Source: Diphasiastrum complanatum (taxonomy: Eukaryota; Streptophyta; Lycopodiopsida; Lycopodiales; Lycopodiaceae). Taken from it: 64,000 bases of DNA. The notes under the pieces were generated by a model. That model saw only the letters and a list, made by a program, of their open reading frames with translations. It made no database searches and was not told the DNA's origin. How positions within the stretch are numbered: the stretch's first letter is position 1; the number at the start of each line of letters is the position of its first letter. Made by a program: the position numbers and the translations under genes. Shown one piece after another: positions 25,178-36,800 of this stretch. The stretch is taken from NCBI GenBank assembly GCA_029204225.1, contig CM055107.1, positions 20,205,997 to 20,269,996 of the forward strand, in the 5' to 3' direction.

Positions 25178-25421
25178 AGTGACCTTTGCACCTAGTAAAA
25201 CGGGTGTAAAGGGTGCAAAGGTCACTCAAAATATTCCCAATACTTCATTAAAAAGGTCACTAAAACGAGAAGTGACCTTTTGAGTGATGCATTGGGGAAT
25301 GATCTTTTTATTGACCTTTGCACAAATTTATGCCGGTTTGACCAAGTGCAAAAGGTTACTAACAAGTTTATGTCGGTTTAACCAGGCAAAAAAGGTTACT
25401 AAAAAGGCCATTCCCCAATAA
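25178..25421. repeat. Nested foldback (MITE-like) repeat
   Basis: Two hairpins lie side by side. AGTGACCTTTGCACC (25,178-25,192) pairs perfectly with its complement at 25,212-25,226. The outer word TTGGGGAATGATCTTTTTA near 25,293 pairs with TAAAAAGGCCATTCCCCAA near 25,401. GTGACCTTT-type words recur at least five times in both senses. There is no coding. It resembles a miniature inverted-repeat element, but a target duplication is not clear. Confidence 0.5.
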
Positions 25422-25563
25422 TTCACAAATTTTCATATTAAGCATTGCATTTCTCAATCTCACAATTAGAGCTCAAAATAGACGATATTCAGCTTACGAT
25501 TGATCTTTTTAGCTTTGTATGCATATCAGCGGCAGTGCCTTTCCAAAGATAAGGTCCTAGATT

Positions 25564-26657
25564 TCAAGATTTATTTGGTAGCTTAAAGTTGTCGAGACCG
25601 CTTTTTCCATCGTAGTATCTAGAACGGACATAGCGCACCATGTCACTGAAGTGATGCTCCTTATAAAGAGGAGGATTCACTTCAGTAAGTTCTGCAATGG
25701 GGCCAATTTTAGCTTCCAATGTTGGATTACAAAAGCTTGCAATAGTAATGCGAGCGACATCTCCAATCTTACGGATAGCACGATGAGCTACACTCTTGTA
25801 GATACCGTTGCTTAGAACCTGTAATAAAAAGGCCTAAGTCTTTACAGAAAGCACATCAATGAATGTTATGAAAGGTAAAGGTAGCTTCGCTTTAGACAGC
25901 AGCTGGATCTGAGCAAATAAGATGATTCCCTTCTATTATTACTTACTATAAACAACAAATCAAAGTTCATCTAAGCTCTTAAAATCCTATCTTTAAACTA
26001 GTACATCCGTGATAAATGTGGCTGAGTTGGTTTAGATCAATTCAGACCTCTGTTTCGTCGCCGACGTTGATCACAAATGCATTTGCCAACGGCTTGACCT
26101 CGAACCAATTTCCTTCATTGAAAACCTCTAAGCCACCGATTTCATCCTGCAAGAGTACTGTCAATGCGCCCCGATCTGAGTGAGAATTGACGCCGAGAAC
26201 AAGCTCTGGATTAGGACAAGGTGGATAGTAATTTGTCAGAAATATCTGCGTGAATTCGTCGCCGAGGCACTTTTCCAAAGCATCTGAGCTAAGATTCAAA
26301 CCTTCTGACATGGCTGCCAAAAGAACCTTTGCCAATTTCCTTACCTCCCTACTGTAATCCATGGCTGCATCTCTGTTAATTATAACACATGAAGTTAAAA
26401 TATATGCTAAATGAAGCCCTAGGAGATCCTTAATTCATGCAGACATAGCTTGAAAATATAAGAGGACTCAGGAGTAAGATGATACCGATAACCGATGGGG
26501 TTTTTTAGCCAGTTATCGTCTTCAGGTGGAGGATAGCATTTCTGCTCAAGGCTTGCTTTACTCCATTCTCTACCAAGTACTGAACACCCTTTACATACTT
26601 AGAATTCCTAAGAGTGTTGTCTTCGGTGATCTTGACGGCCACAACATTGTCACCCAT
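25564..26657 (-). pseudogene. 2-oxoglutarate/Fe(II)-dependent dioxygenase pseudogene
   Basis: Three exons read on minus. Exon A (26,657-26,486) starts MGDNVVAVKITEDNTL and has SKYVKGVQYLVENGVKQ, then needs a frame change to read YPPPEDDNW. Exon B (26,372-26,048; acceptor AATTAACAG) has YSREVRKLAK, YYPPCPNPEL and the iron-binding HSD in NSHSDRGALTVLLQDEIGGLE. Exon C (25,818-25,564; acceptor TTATTACAG) has VLSNGIYKSVAHRA with the second histidine, then RITIASF and a stop. The B/C intron is 229 bp. The family (flavonol synthase/SRG1-like plant dioxygenases) usually has about 100 more residues between A and B, including most of the N-terminal DIOX_N domain. They are absent here. The 2OG-binding motif RxS reads RxT. 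The missing exon and frame change argue for a pseudogene. Confidence 0.8.
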
Positions 26658-26769
26658 TTTGTGATTTTATAATGAAGGCAGCCTCGGAATCCACAACAAG
26701 ATCAAAACAATCCACATAATTTCAAACTAATATGATAAGGAATAAATGAAAATCCCAAAACTTAGGTAG

Positions 26770-26781
26770 ACTTTGATACCA
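26770..26781 (-). other. Degenerate primer binding site beside an LTR
   Basis: The plus strand reads ACTTTGATACCA, that is TGGTATCAAAGT on minus, two changes from the copia consensus. It abuts the LTR starting at 26,782. The element's internal region is missing: dioxygenase sequence begins within about 120 bases. Confidence 0.55.
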
Positions 26782-27166
26782 TGCTGAATTCACACGTGTG
26801 AGACGCCCTACACATGTATTTTTGATCTCTTAAGCACAATAACACCATAAAGATCAGACTAGCATTGGTTGTCAATAGGAAAGCTGATCATACAAGCAAT
26901 ATTATTGTGTTACAAGCAAGCTCTGTCAACAAAACATAATACAAAGCATCATAAATGCCTCTATTCGGCTAGAGAGAGAAAATAGAAAGTCCAAAACTCG
27001 TGGAGAGAGAGAGGGCACAAAGAGCTTGTCTCCAAATTTGCATTACACACAAATTTCATCATTTTCTCAATGAGAGTACATCACATATATATAGATCCAT
27101 GGACTCTTCTCCTACTTGAAGTTGAATTGGAGTTGTGGATCCACCTCTCAAGCTATCTAGACTTAT
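26782..27166 (-). repeat. Copia LTR, part 1 (split by the 27.2-31.8 kb element)
   Basis: It starts TGCTGAATTCACACGTGTG beside a primer-site remnant. It shares the order of TGATCTC, then an AGATCA-rich stretch, then AGAGAGAGAAAA boxes with the LTRs at 21,727 and 55,883. It is interrupted at 27,166 by an insertion whose target duplication is CTTAT. The continuation resumes at 31,841 and ends at an unclear point before about 31,925. Confidence 0.5.
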
Positions 27167-28391
27167 TGTAGCGCAGGCATCCCAAAGGGAGCCGGGAACC
27201 ACGACTTAGCTTCCCAGCCTTCAACTCTTGCCATCCAAACCCACTTGACATACAAGCAACCAACTCGCCAACAACGATCAGACTTAACCCACTTGAAGTT
27301 CCGAAAACCAATATTGAGATCCAACCTGGCGCCATGCCAGATCGGGGGTCCCGATGTGGGTGACTTCCCTCCAAGCAAGCCGTCCGACATACATCAAACT
27401 TAGCCAACTCGAAGCTTCGTTACAAACGAGTAACATCCATTCCAAGCAAGCGGTCTGAATTACATCAGACTTAACCAACTGAAAGCTTCGTCACGAGCGC
27501 TGGAAGCCAACCTGGCGCCACGCCAGACTGGATAGCCATAAACAGGTAACTTCCACCCAAGCAAGCCATCCAACTCAGCCGACAGGTTAGAGCCCGTTCC
27601 CCAAGAGCTTAACCCATTCACGTTCATGCAAGGAACACTCAGAACCACAAGCCGCGACAGATATGGAGACAACCAGTTCCTGGACCAAATGGTCCTAACA
27701 GCATACCGCTGACGCCACGGACCGAATGGTCCCGACGGCATACTGCTGGCGTCCTGGGATACGACCCTCAACTATGTGTCAAGTTAAAAATTTTGAAAGC
27801 GGCCTTACAACTGGCGCTTTTACCGAACACTGAAACCCAGAATGTAATCAGAGTCAGTTTGAGGAAAATCTCACTTTATTGATAAATCTGAGAAGGTTAC
27901 ATTTCAAGTGTGTGACCGACCCTAGTCTCCGGGGCGCTAGCATGCCAAGGCGAGAGCCATGACAGCATTCCAGCAAGGGAGGCTGAGACTTGGTTGGAGC
28001 TCGCCCTGAGTCGCAACCCGCACTCCCCTATAGTATTGGTGTGATTCGGCACCCCCCCTCATACCAAGCACTCTACCCAAGCTGGTAAAGCACGTTTTTC
28101 TCTCTCTAGGATTTTCTCTTTCTAGAAAGTCATTTTCTCTCTCTAGATTCTATTGATCCCCAGGCTTCCTTTAATCATGCTTAGATCGTGTGAGGTGATT
28201 GCACATCGATCTGAGCTCTTTGGACTCCGCTAGAACCGATCAAAGATTTTCAGCCATAGAAACTTGGCGCCGGCTGGATTCTGGTTACAGTCGCACGTGG
28301 CGCCGGGAGCAGCAGGGGCGCTGCTGGCGTCGGGGACATAGCTGGCGCCGATGGTGCCGGAAGTAAAGCTTGTAAAGGTAGCTTTACAACA
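27167..28391 (-). repeat. 3' LTR of the non-autonomous element
   Basis: 1,225 bp, TGTAGCG to TTACAACA. It carries a GGCGCC-rich patch near 28,262-28,355 that includes a TCGCACGT segment absent from the other LTR. The two LTRs differ by scattered substitutions and small indels, so the insertion is not brand new. Confidence 0.85.
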
Positions 28392-30604
28392 TCAACCCCA
28401 CCTTTATAAAATCTGATGTCCTCATCAGATGTCAGATTAAAGTAAAGGTGTCTCCAATCAAAATAACTATACATTTAAGCTACTTGGCACAGTACTCAAT
28501 TTACTGGCCACTTTTTATTAACATTGAAGCTGGCACACCACAAGTCGGAGGCTCAGCTCTTTGTACAGAAATATTACATAACTTGAAAATATATATCTTT
28601 GTCTGGGAAAAGCGTAGATTTGATATCGCTTTCGTAAAACCCAAAAACCTTATTAACTGGTGACAGAGGCCTTTCTTTGAAATGTTCGCCCCTGTCGCTT
28701 CTGACTTTCGACTATTGTTTGTTTGCCCACTTTATGGTCCACTCCGTGCCTTGTTGCTTCTGCACCTTGATTTCTCTCCTTGTCCCAGTCTGATCTTAAT
28801 ACTTTTCCATCTTGGCTCTTTAAGGTAGACAAAGATTGAGTACTTCGCAATGCACCTCTCACTTAGCTTGAAGTAGCTTTTTGAATCAGCCCAAATGTAA
28901 CCATTGACCTCGTGGAAAGCCAAAGGGTCGCACCAGTTTGATCCGCATCCGAACTATCTCTTCGTGTTTGTTTGAAGCACCATGTCCGTCGCGCAAAACT
29001 TGACTTTCACAATTCCATCACTGGTCAGTTGCCTCACAGTCAAAACAAGAAGTGTACATCGAGCTTGGCTTCAAGTAGCTCTCTTTGAATCAGACACATG
29101 CACCCAGAGTTTGCACTAGTCCGATCTCAACGTGAACTGTCCCTTAGCGTCCGTTTGAAATACCAAGTCTCTCATGCAAGACTCAACTTTCACAGTTCCT
29201 TCATTGATCAGCTGCCTTACACGTAACACAAGCCAGCGTACTCATATGTTTCCTCATCATTGCTGGTCCAGAGAAAGCCTATAACAAACTTTCCTTTCCA
29301 CAACAAAAACTTGTCAACTTATTAGGTCCAAAGTTTGCCAGTTTCCTTGTGTGAGTATGGCTAGGTCACCTTGAATTTGCCCCCATTTTGATCAACTTTC
29401 ATTCAAAATTTGCCCCAAGAGAGTGGTGTGTGTGATAGTTCCCCTCCACTTATAAAATCAGCTGATCAGACTTAGAGTAGAGTTCTTCGGACAAAAAGCC
29501 TTTCCAACACTTTGCTTCCCATCTGCTAGGATTATGGCTCGATCCAACTTGTTGCCAATCTCTGAAGAGGATCCTAGTCTTTTCCCCTTTGAGGAAAAAC
29601 CCAACTGATACTGGATATCACCCATGTTCAGTGAGTTTCAGTTCCGAAGGTGGCCGTCCCAAAATGAAGACCAACTGCTCCATAGAAGATCTCCCCTGAA
29701 ATTGACCTTTCCAACTTTTGACTTCTTACTTGCGTCTGGTGGGCGTTGTCGCAAATGAAACTAACCCAAGAAACAGGCTAGCCATCCATCCTTTGCAAAC
29801 ATTGAGTTGTTTCGTTGCCGTTCACGTGTGAGTACTTGAACTGCAAATCCGCCCCACAGATTCTGTAGTCCTCTTTGTTTGATGGTATCAACCTTCAAAA
29901 GAAAAGGTTCCTTCTCGAGCCATCAGCTCCTTGTATCACAACCAATCATGCAAACCAGACAAAGCACGAGTACTAAGACTCACCACGAATACATACAAGT
30001 AAGACACTTAGGCAGGTTTACTAACAAGTAACAAAGACAAGGTCCTCCTTTGAGATGGTCCTGCCAACGGACCTTTGCTCGGCCGCGCCCATACAAATCG
30101 ATCATGGAATCAGTCCACATAGGACACCCTCCAACTATCCGTGCTTTCACCATTAAGCAGCACATTGCCTCAGTCATGCCCCACCACTTTTTGGTCGATA
30201 GCCCTTATAGCTAAATGATCGGCAGCTATCCCGCACCGGCAGCTAACCACCCGTGCTTTACAGTCGAATTCGAGCAGCATCTCTGTATCAATGGTTAACC
30301 CGTACAGTTTGAATTTGTCGCCCCGCACCTCACAAGGCACAGACCGTGCTTACACCAACCTAATGGCAGCACACTGTCTCATCTGTCCTACGTGCAGACA
30401 GCGCCAGGCCCGAACCGCGAGAACTGACCGTGCTTACACCTCAAGGGCAGCACTTTGACTCATCAAGTCCCCTGTTCTGTTGACCACCTCGATCGTGGAC
30501 GCACCCGTGCTTACACTGTGGGCAGCACCTTGCACAATAGTTGTCTTGATGAACCCCAAACCATGGCCATTTCCGTGAGATCTGCATAGCTGACCGGCCA
30601 GTCG
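28392..30604. other. Non-coding interior of the non-autonomous element
   Basis: 2.2 kb with only short chance frames. It matches, in reverse, 13,840-15,739. Its function is presumably limited to packaging and replication signals. Confidence 0.75.
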
Positions 30605-30616
30605 GCTCTGATACCA
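30605..30616 (-). other. Primer binding site of the non-autonomous element
   Basis: The plus strand reads GCTCTGATACCA. The exact copia-type TGGTATCAGAGC is on minus, separated from the LTR by the bases CA. Confidence 0.85.
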
Positions 30617-30618
30617 CA

Positions 30619-31835
30619 TGTAGCGCAGACATCCCAAAGGAAGCCGGGAACCACGACTTAGCTTCCCAGCCTTCAACTCTTGCCATCCAAACCCACTTGA
30701 CATACAAGCAGCCAACTCGCCAACAACGATCAGACTTAACCCACTTGAAGTTCCGAAAACCAACATTGAGATCCAACCTGGCGCCATGCCAGATCGGATG
30801 TCCCAATGTGGGTGACTTCCCTCCAAGCAAGCTGCCCGACATACATCAAACTTAACCAACTCGAAGCTTCGTTACAAACGAGTAACATCCATTCCAAGCA
30901 AGCGGTCTAAATTACATCAGACTTAACCAACTGAAAGCTTCGTCACGAGCGCTGGAAGCCAACCTGGCGCCACGCCAGACTGGACAGCCATAAACAGGTA
31001 ACTTCCACCCAAGCAAGCCATCCAACTCAGCCGACAGGTTAGAGCCCGTTCCCCAAGAGCTTAACCCATTCACGTTCATACAAGGAACACTCAGAACCAC
31101 AAGCCGCGACAGATATGGAGACAACCAGTTCCTGGACCAAATGGTCCTAACAGCATACCGCTGGTGCCACGGACCGAATGGTCTCGACGGCATACGCTGG
31201 CGTCCTGGGATACGACCCTCAGCTATGTGCCAAGTTAAAAATTTTGAAAGCGGGCTTACAATTGGCGCTTTTACCGAACACTGAAACCCAGAAGGTAATC
31301 AGAGTCAGTTTGAGAAAAATCCCACTTTATTGATAAATCTGAGAAGGTTACATTTCAAGTGTGTGACCGACCCTAGTCTCCGGGGCGCTAGCATGCCAAG
31401 GCGAGAGCCATGACAACATTCCAGCAAGGGAGGCCGAGACTTGGTTGGAGCTCGCCCTGAGTCGCAACCCGCACTCCCCTATAGTATTGGTGTGATTCGG
31501 CACCCCCCCTCATACCAAGCACTCTACCCAAGCTGGTAAAGCACGTTTTTCTCTCTCTAGGATTTTCTCTTTCTAGAAAGTCATTTTCTCTCTCTAGATT
31601 CTATTGATCCCCAGGCTTCCTTTAATCATGCCTAGATCGTGTGAGGTGATTGCACATCGATCTGAGCTCTTTGGACTCTGCCAGAACCGATCAAAGATTT
31701 TCAGCCATAGGAACTTGGTGCCGACTGGATTCTGGTTACAGTGGCGCCGGGAGCGGCACCGGCCCCGGGAGCAGCAGGGGCGCTGCTGGCGCCGATGGCG
31801 CCGAAAGTAAAGCTTGTAAAGGTAGCCTTACAACA
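30619..31835 (-). repeat. 5' LTR of the non-autonomous element
   Basis: 1,217 bp, TGTAGCG to TTACAACA, parallel to 27,167-28,391. The GGCGCC-rich patch is at about 31,725-31,805. Confidence 0.85.
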
Positions 31836-31926
31836 CTTATCCAAGCCACCTCACTATGTCTAATTGTGCCACATAGTCTTTTCATGCATTAAAGGCATGT
31901 AAAGTACAAATGGCAATTCCTATGAT

Positions 31927-32204
31927 AGCTAGAGTTTCTACTTCTACCTACCTTGAATATTTTATTCTAAGATGGGTCTTTACTAAGCCAAAAGAGCTCA
32001 ATTCATCTTTGGCATTTTTAGGACCCATACTCACAACATTTAGATAGATTTTTCAATATTTTGACAGCTCGAGTTTCTACTTCTACCTGCCTTGAATATT
32101 TAATTCTAAGATGGGTCTTTACTAAGCCAAAAGAGCTCAATTCATCTTTGGCATTTTTAAGACCCATACTCACAACATTAGATAGATTTTTCAATATTTT
32201 GACA
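31927..32204. repeat. Tandem duplication, 139-bp unit, two copies
   Basis: Units 31,927-32,065 and 32,066-32,204 are nearly identical (from AG-C-T-N-GAGTTTCTACTTC to TTTTGACAG), with few substitutions and one T missing in the second. They lie just upstream of the copia gag fragment. Confidence 0.9.
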
Positions 32205-32240
32205 GACTGTGGGTGCAGGTGGAGGGAAATTTTTTTAGAT

Positions 32241-32935
32241 AGACTTTCCATCCAAGGTGGAGATGACCAAGCTCTCTTCACCAAAGGCAAAGGGAAGTCC
32301 AAAGGCAAAGGATCAACATTCAAGAAGGCTTCAACAAAGCTTGAGGATCAAGAAGGACCCTCAAAGACATCTCCATCAACCACCAAAGTCAAGAAGGACA
32401 AATCCAAGGTAAAGTGTTACTATTGTAGCAAGATGGGGCATTATGCCTCGGAATGCTTCAAGATCAAAGCCAAGCCAACATGAGAAAAGAGGAAGAGGAG
32501 GAGAGTTCACATGAGGACTCTCTCATGATGTCCATATTTTCTGGAAAAGCATCATAATCATAGCATCAAGATTCTTAGAAGTGACAATGGTGGAGAATTC
32601 ATCTCCGATAAATTCAAGGCCTTTTGTGAGGAGGAAGGGATCAAGAAAGAGACTTATTGTCTTTACACTGAAAGAAGAAATAGAACATAACGTGAATGTT
32701 CTAAGGCTTTAAGATTAGATGTTTGTTTTTCCAAATCCTTTTGGAATGAATCTCTTGTATGTGCAAACTACTTGATGAATAGGGTGTCTTACAAAGCAAT
32801 TGAAGGCAAAACTCCTTATGAGATGTTGTATGAAAAGAAACCCAATCTTAATCACTTGAAAGTTTTTGGGTTTATATGTTATGTGCATGTGCCATTGGAA
32901 ACAAGAACCAAGGTGAAGAAACAAAACGTTTCTAT
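32241..32935 (+). pseudogene. Internally deleted copia (gag zinc knuckle fused to integrase)
   Basis: The gag end is readable to a stop at 32,481-32,483: a Lys/Gly-rich tract (FTKGKGKSKGKGSTFKK) and a perfect CCHC knuckle (CYYCSKMGHYASEC). Only about 90 bases later integrase sequence begins (KILRSDNGGEFISDKF, 32,565 onward), then reaches ECSKALRLDVC, CANYLMNRVSYKAIEGKTPYE and a TPYEMLYEKKPNLNHLKVFG block to about 32,920. Protease and the N-terminal half of integrase, normally about 1 kb, are deleted, and stops interrupt the integrase part. Reverse transcriptase and RNase H are absent. LTRs for this copy were not found. Confidence 0.8.
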
Positions 32936-32938
32936 TAC

Positions 32939-33003
32939 CAAAGCTTTGCTAGCTTTCAGCCGTCTGCCTGACAAAAATGTTCGCGAACACCCATGAGAAG
33001 AGG
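32939..33003 (+). repeat. 65-bp repeat, copy 1
   Basis: CCAAAGCTTTGCTAGCTTTC through CACCCATGAGAAGA recurs at 38,508-38,572 with about 6 differences, on the other side of copia element E. Confidence 0.8.
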
Positions 33004-33109
33004 ATTGTGTTTTTGTCATGATGCAGATTTCAGGATGCTTTCCTATAGTGATTTTAGCTGGGCATCCCTCAAGGATGATTGTAAAAGCATCTCAGGAGGA
33101 TACACCATC

Positions 33110-33800
33110 TATGAAAAGTACAGTACTAAGGACCATAAATGGATCCTTGAATGATCCACAAGGTGATTGTATGCCTGTTAAACAATCTATCAGAAACTAG
33201 TCATCAAAAAACAAGATCTAGTTTAGCAGCTTGATAGGAAACAAGAAGAGACAATCAAAGCATTGATCAAATAGTATAATCCAACTCCACACGTGTGGAA
33301 ATAAGGCTGTAATATGGCCTGTAGACAGTGTTTACAAAGTGCCAAAGCTGGGTTTCATTGGAAATCAAGAGTAATCACCATACAATGAGAGGAAACTCGA
33401 GTTTCTCCTTGAGGCTCCAAAAAGTTTCTTTCTTCTCACTATGGAGAATGGGAATACATAGTAAAACACACTTCCTTTGCAAAGTTAGGTGAAAACCCAG
33501 CATGTAATAAGGAAGTAGACTCCACTTTCTTGCCCTAATGTGAAAACCCTAGCCTAGATCCAAGAGTCATGCTTGGTAGGTGCATGGTAGGTACAAATCT
33601 CATCATAAATCATGGTCTAGATCCTACAAAGTAGGAATCACTACCAAATAGACACAACCACTCCTCTTGACTCGTGGTAACCTACTTTAGGTGTGTATGT
33701 ACAAATGGCACTTTGGCCATTCAAGTAACCAACAAACAATATTGACAAAATCTACAATATTCTACATGGCTAGATTTGCCAATGTAGGCAATTTTTCACA
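33110..33800 (-). repeat. 3' LTR of copia element E
   Basis: It starts TATGAAAAGTACAG (the terminal TGTG is mutated to TATG) and ends ATTTTTCACA beside a GAGGAGGAG purine tract (minus). It contains CCACACGTGTGG at 33,287-33,298. The first 50 or so bases match the LTR stub at 38,388. Confidence 0.8.
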
Positions 33801-36800
33801 CTCCTCCTCAAATCTAGCCTTGGAGATCACAATGCTTTTATCAATAACTCCAATTGAAGATCTAAGCTTGACAAATGAGTCTTTAGGTAAAGGTTTAGTA
33901 AACAAATCAGCCAAGCAACTTGATGATGGCACGTGTTGGAGCTTGATCTCTTTAGCTTGCACTTTTTTCCTCACGAAATGATGAGCAATTTCGATGTGTT
34001 TGCTCCTTGCATGGAATTTAGGATTAGTTGCAAGTGATTGGGCTGATTGGTTGTCATAATAGATGATAGGGATCTCCTCCTCCATGACATGAAGCTCCAC
34101 CAATAGCCTTTTGAGCCACAAGACCTCCTTGCATGTTGATGTCAAGGCCTTGTATTCGGATTCTGTGGAAGATAGGGAGATGGTATCTTGCTTTTTAAAA
34201 AGCCATGATACTACTCCATCACATAGAAAGGTGGCAAAGGCACTTGTTGATCTTCTATCCACTTTTTCACCTACAAAATCCGAGTCACTATAGGCTCTTA
34301 AGCCAAGATTAGTTCCTCTATACAAAATACCAAAATTCTTAGTGAATGAAGTGTATCTAAGAACTCTTTTGGCCATCTTCCAATGTGAAACTAGAGGACT
34401 TTGCATGAATTGGCTTAACTTTCCAACACTATAACTAAGATCAGGTCTAGTTATATTTAAATAGATTAAGGAGCCAATAAGCCTTCTATATAATGTGATG
34501 TCCTCAAAGGATGCTTCATCACAACCAATAGATGCTTTTACATGTTGCTCCATTGGTGTCTCAATGCCTTTACAATTCTTCATTCCAAATCTATCTAGGA
34601 TGGATGTAGCATATTTAGATTGACAAATGAAGCTAAAATCACATCCTCTAATAACCTCTATTCCAAGAATGAAGTTCAATAGGCCGAAATCTACCATCTT
34701 AAACTCTTTTGCTAAAGCAATTTTTACATATCTAATTCCATCTAGATCATTACCACTCAAGATAATGTCATCTACATACAAAACAGGAATAATGATCATG
34801 CCATCATGAAAACTTATATACAATGATGGATCATAGGCACTCATTACAAAATTGATGGAAATGAGAAAAGAGTTTAGCCTAGAGTACCATGCTCTAGGTG
34901 CTTGCTTGAGCCCATAAAGGCTCTTCTTCAAAGAACACACCTTTCCTTCATGGTTTGCCTTGATGAAGCCCTCGGGTTGCCTCATGTAGATCTCTTCCTC
35001 CAAATAACCATTGAGGAATGCATTCGTGAAGTCAAGTTGGAATAGCTCCCAATTGAAGGTTGTAGCAAGACTAATGATCAACCTGATAGTAACAAGCTTA
35101 GCCACAGGAGCAAAAGTCTCATCATAATCAATGGCTTTGGTTTGTAAAAAACCTTTGGCAACAAGCCTAGCTTTATGCTTACTAATTGATCCATCTTGAT
35201 TATACTTCAATCTAAACACCCACTTGCAATCAAGAGGTTTCTTCCCTTGAGGAAGATCCACAAGATCCCAAGTATGATTCTCAATAAGAGCATCATACTC
35301 TACTTGCATAGCATCCATCCAACTTTTAGACTTACAAGCATCTTCATAGCATGTTGGCTCATCTAACATTGAAGTAAGAAAGGTGTAAGATGTGAAAGAT
35401 GATGAGCCTTCCCTTTGATCACCTTGACCATCATAGGTGAGCCTCAATGGCTCGGATCTTGCCCTTGTAGATCTTCTTGGAGTTCTTGCATCTTGAGGTG
35501 GATCCTCAAGTTCTTCTTCACTTGGAAGCTCCTCCTCCATCCTAGCATGATCCTTGGCATCAAGATGATTAGTAGCATTATCATCCAAATCACAAGCATG
35601 TCCTTCATAAAAAATAACATCCCTACTCACTATCACCTTGCTAGTGATGGGATTGAAGACTCTATAACCTTTGCTATCCTCACCATATCCCACAAAGATG
35701 CCTTTGATGGATGTTGCATCATAGGATTGGTATACATAGCAAGTGGATCCAAAAACTTTGAGATCCTTGAGATTGGGCTTCTCTCCAAATAGAGCTTCAA
35801 ATGGTGTGATTCCTCCAATGGCTTGGTTTGGCAATCTATTGCACAAATAGTTAGCACAAGTTATTGCTTCACCCCAAAATGGTTTGGATAGAGAAGCATC
35901 TAGCCTTAAGGCCTTAGCACACTCACAAAGAGATCTATTTCTTCTCTCACTCACTCCATTTTGTTGAGGGGTGTATGGACATGACAACTCCCTCTTTATG
36001 CCATTAGAACTACAAAAGTCAATCAACTTATTGGAGATATATTCACCTCCATTATCACTCCTTAATACCTTAATCTTGGTACTAAGTTGATTTTCTACCA
36101 AAGTCTTGAACTTTACAAAAGAATCAAACACCATTGATTCGCTAGACAAGAGATACATCCAACAAAATCTAGAATAGTCATCAATGAAGATTACATAGTA
36201 CTTGGCACCACCATTAAACTCATGTGAAAAACTATGAACATCCAAATGGATGAGTTCAAGAGGAGAGTTTGATCTTGATGTAGATCTTGAGAAGGGTAGT
36301 TTGTGAGCCTTTGAGAGACTGCATGCTTCACATCTCTTTCCACACTTTGACAAATGCTTGGGGAGTCCAACTGCAAGCTCCTTTGCAACCATAGATTCCA
36401 TGGCTTTGTAGTTGGGGTGGCCCAACCTTTTGTGCCACAGTTCCACCTTTGATAACTCCACCTTTGCCAAGTTAACACTCTCCACTGCAATATTAGCATC
36501 AAGCTTAAACAATATACCTTGCTTAAAGCCTTTGGCTATACATTCATCATTTCTAAGGATGGAACAAACTCCATGCTTGAATTGTACATCTAGGCCATTA
36601 TCCATTAACTAGCCAACACTAAGCAAATTCTTGGTTAACTTAGGAACATAAAGAACATGATCAAGATTCATCCTTTTGGATGATCCCACATACAAGGGAA
36701 TTGTTCCTATTCCACTTATCTTACATTCTTGACTACTTGCAGTATAGATTGATCCATGTAAGTCATTGTAAGAAAGTAAGGTGGAGAATATGTCCTTTTG

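Larger units (their letters stand above)
27167..31835 (-). mobile_element. Complete non-autonomous LTR retrotransposon (LARD-like), 4,669 bp
   Basis: Two direct LTRs (27,167-28,391 and 30,619-31,835) flank a 2.2-kb internal region. The whole is bounded by the 5-bp target duplication CTTAT (27,162-27,166 and 31,836-31,840). A primer site TGGTATCAGAGC (minus) lies two bases from the 5' LTR at 30,605-30,616, and a purine tract AGGTGGGG (minus) precedes the 3' LTR near 28,400. The internal region has no gag, protease, integrase or reverse transcriptase, so it must have moved with enzymes supplied by another element. Sharing the initiator-tRNA primer with the copia elements around it suggests a copia helper. 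A truncated inverted relative is at 12,662. Confidence 0.9.

Noticed and set aside
30434-31193. 93-141 codon minus-strand frames in the non-autonomous LTR and interior, recurring at 27,153-27,771 and in inverse at 13,276-13,836
   Set aside because: They lie inside LTR sequence, differ by indels between copies, and have no retroelement motif. They are not supported as genes.
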